A stretch of DNA of 64,000 bases from the NCBI GenBank assembly GCA_963798795.1, contig CAWCUZ010000001.1, forward strand, positions 1,674,001 to 1,738,000, given 5' to 3'. Position numbers and translations under genes: made by a program. Within the stretch, counting starts at the first letter, position 1, and every line of letters starts with the position of its first letter. Shown here in pieces: positions 63,126 to 64,000 of this stretch. The DNA is from CAWCUZ01 sp963798795 (GTDB lineage: Bacteria; Acidobacteriota; Vicinamibacteria; Vicinamibacterales; SCN-69-37). The notes below the pieces were generated by a model. It saw nothing but the letters and a program-made list of their open reading frames with translations. It had not been told where the DNA came from and made no database searches.

Positions 63126-64000
63126 CGAGGCCTGCGGTCATCAGGTAGGTCGAGACGTCCAGCGAGGTCACCCCGAACAGCACCGACGTGAGGGCGCGCG
63201 TCGTTGCGACGGCCGCGGCCAGGCCGCACGCCATGCCGATCCACGCCGGGCGCAGGCCGCGCGCGAGCGTCTGCCGGAGCACCGTTGACGGCGCCGCGCC
63301 GAGCGCTAGGCGGATGCCGGTTTCGCGCGTTCCCACGGCGACCGCATGGCTCAGCAGCCCGTACAGGCCGAAGACGGCGATCACGCCGGCCAGCACCGCG
63401 AAAGCCGCCAGTGGATACAGCACCACCCGCCGGGAGGCCACCCCGCGCGTCTCGTCGCGCGTCTGCACGAGCGTGCGGAGGTCATAGACCGGCACGTCCG
63501 CGTCGAGCGAGGCCATGATGTCGCGCACCGCAGCCGCGAGCACTTCGGGCGTCGCACGGCTCCGCACGACCAGGTGGGACGAACGCGACGGGTCCTGCAG
63601 GCTCGACGTGTAGATGGCGGGCTGGACGGCGTGATCGAGCTCGCCCAGCCGGACGTCATCGACGACGCCGACAATGGCGAACGCCAGGGTGCCGCGCGTG
63701 AGCGCGGCGCGGTGCCCGGTCGGGTCGGCCGTGGCCGGGAACAGGCGGGCGGCAAGGGTGCGGCTGATGACGGCCACGGGGTCCCGCGCGGTGGTGTCGC
63801 CCTCCGTGAAACCGCGTCCCGCCAGCACGCGAATCCCCATCGGTACGGAAGTAGCCGGGGCTGGCGGATCGGATGACGGCGCTGATCGCTGCCGGCGCCG
63901 GACCCGTGCCGTTGACGGCCGCCAGTTCGACGGCGCCGTCGTCCTTGGTGAGCGGAATTTCGTCCACGACCGCGGCCGCCTGGACGAGACCCAAGGCCCC
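63040..64000 (-). CDS. ADOP-family ABC permease, partial (5' end beyond window; one frameshift)
   Basis: C-terminal third of another ADOP permease: second periplasmic core (SASPGYFRTMGIRVLAGRGF across the join), FtsX block SHAVAVGTRETGIRLALGAA and end ACFLPARRAARLDPLRALRTE. Frame shifts near 63836, where a surplus C in TACCGATG separates SPGYFRT from MGIRVLAG. The gene continues upstream past base 64000. Its 3' end overlaps the MFS gene by 86 bp. Confidence 0.87.
   Translation of the reverse strand, partial: GPWVSSRRPRSWTKFRSPRTTAPSNWRPSTARVRRRQRSAPSSDPPAPATSVPMGIRVLAGRGFTEGDTTARDPVAVISRTLAARLFPATADPTGHRAALTRGTLAFAIVGVVDDVRLGELDHAVQPAIYTSSLQDPSRSSHLVVRSRATPEVLAAAVRDIMASLDADVPVYDLRTLVQTRDETRGVASRRVVLYPLAAFAVLAGVIAVFGLYGLLSHAVAVGTRETGIRLALGAAPSTVLRQTLARGLRPAWIGMACGLAAAVATTRALTSVLFGVTSLDVSTYLMTAGLVTVLAAGACFLPARRAARLDPLRALRTE

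Overview
This is a 64 kb, very GC-rich stretch of bacterial chromosome. It is most like Acidobacteriota, class Vicinamibacteria (subdivision 6). The strongest clue is six large MacB/FtsX-type permeases of the 'acidobacterial duplicated orphan permease' (ADOP) kind, none with an ATPase gene nearby and four paired with a PadR repressor. Many Tat-exported or Sec-exported hydrolases (S9, M16, M19, M20, glycoside hydrolases) fit the same group. No phage, plasmid or intact insertion sequence is visible. The taxonomic call is inference; no rRNA gene is present.

Layout. 1-9.2 kb: zinc metallopeptidase (cut by the window edge), glutaryl-CoA dehydrogenase, a SET-domain protein bracketed by palindromic repeats, an exported phosphodiesterase, a BBE-type FAD oxidase, and an ADOP permease with its PadR regulator. 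9.3-10.5 kb: a damaged LigD (end-joining) locus in which the ligase catalytic core is missing and the polymerase gene runs into the tail of an unrelated secreted protein. 10.5-15.2 kb: S9 peptidase, cold-shock protein, DUF7662 protein, cobalamin-type radical SAM enzyme. 15.3-21.2 kb: an overlapping operon of M16 peptidase, Tat-exported clan GH-D-like glycosidase and Tat-exported LanC-like zinc protein. 21.3-22.9 kb: an ECF sigma factor with an anti-sigma factor fused to a DsbA-like thiol oxidoreductase. 23-30.6 kb: two PadR/ADOP pairs around an M19 dipeptidase. 30.8-32.3 kb: nitrilase, a 108-109 bp tandem repeat, tRNA-Arg(UCU). 32.4-44.5 kb: rhodanese, two DUF3185 membrane proteins, AlkD-like protein, HD phosphohydrolase, M20 peptidase, beta-propeller, a cupredoxin-like/glycosidase protein, DoxX-like and FAD proteins, beta-carbonic anhydrase. 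45.3-51.1 kb: CheB, CheB-CheR-PAS fusion and hybrid histidine kinase. 51.2-64 kb: second radical SAM paralogue, GNAT, a response regulator-kinase-secreted protein operon divergent from an ADOP permease, then two more ADOP permeases, a PadR and an MFS transporter.

The main candidates for something undescribed are the sigma/anti-sigma-DsbA pair (21317-22888) and the M16-glycosidase-exported LanC operon (15293-21226). Two window-wide patterns also matter. First, I count 19 frameshifts in otherwise well-conserved genes; seven are single-base insertions inside a GATC site and two more abut GATC, which points to a systematic, probably base-modification-linked, sequencing error. Genes marked as frameshifted are therefore probably intact in the organism. 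Second, many genes have a TANNNT hexamer 6-10 bases before the start codon, suggesting frequent leaderless transcription.
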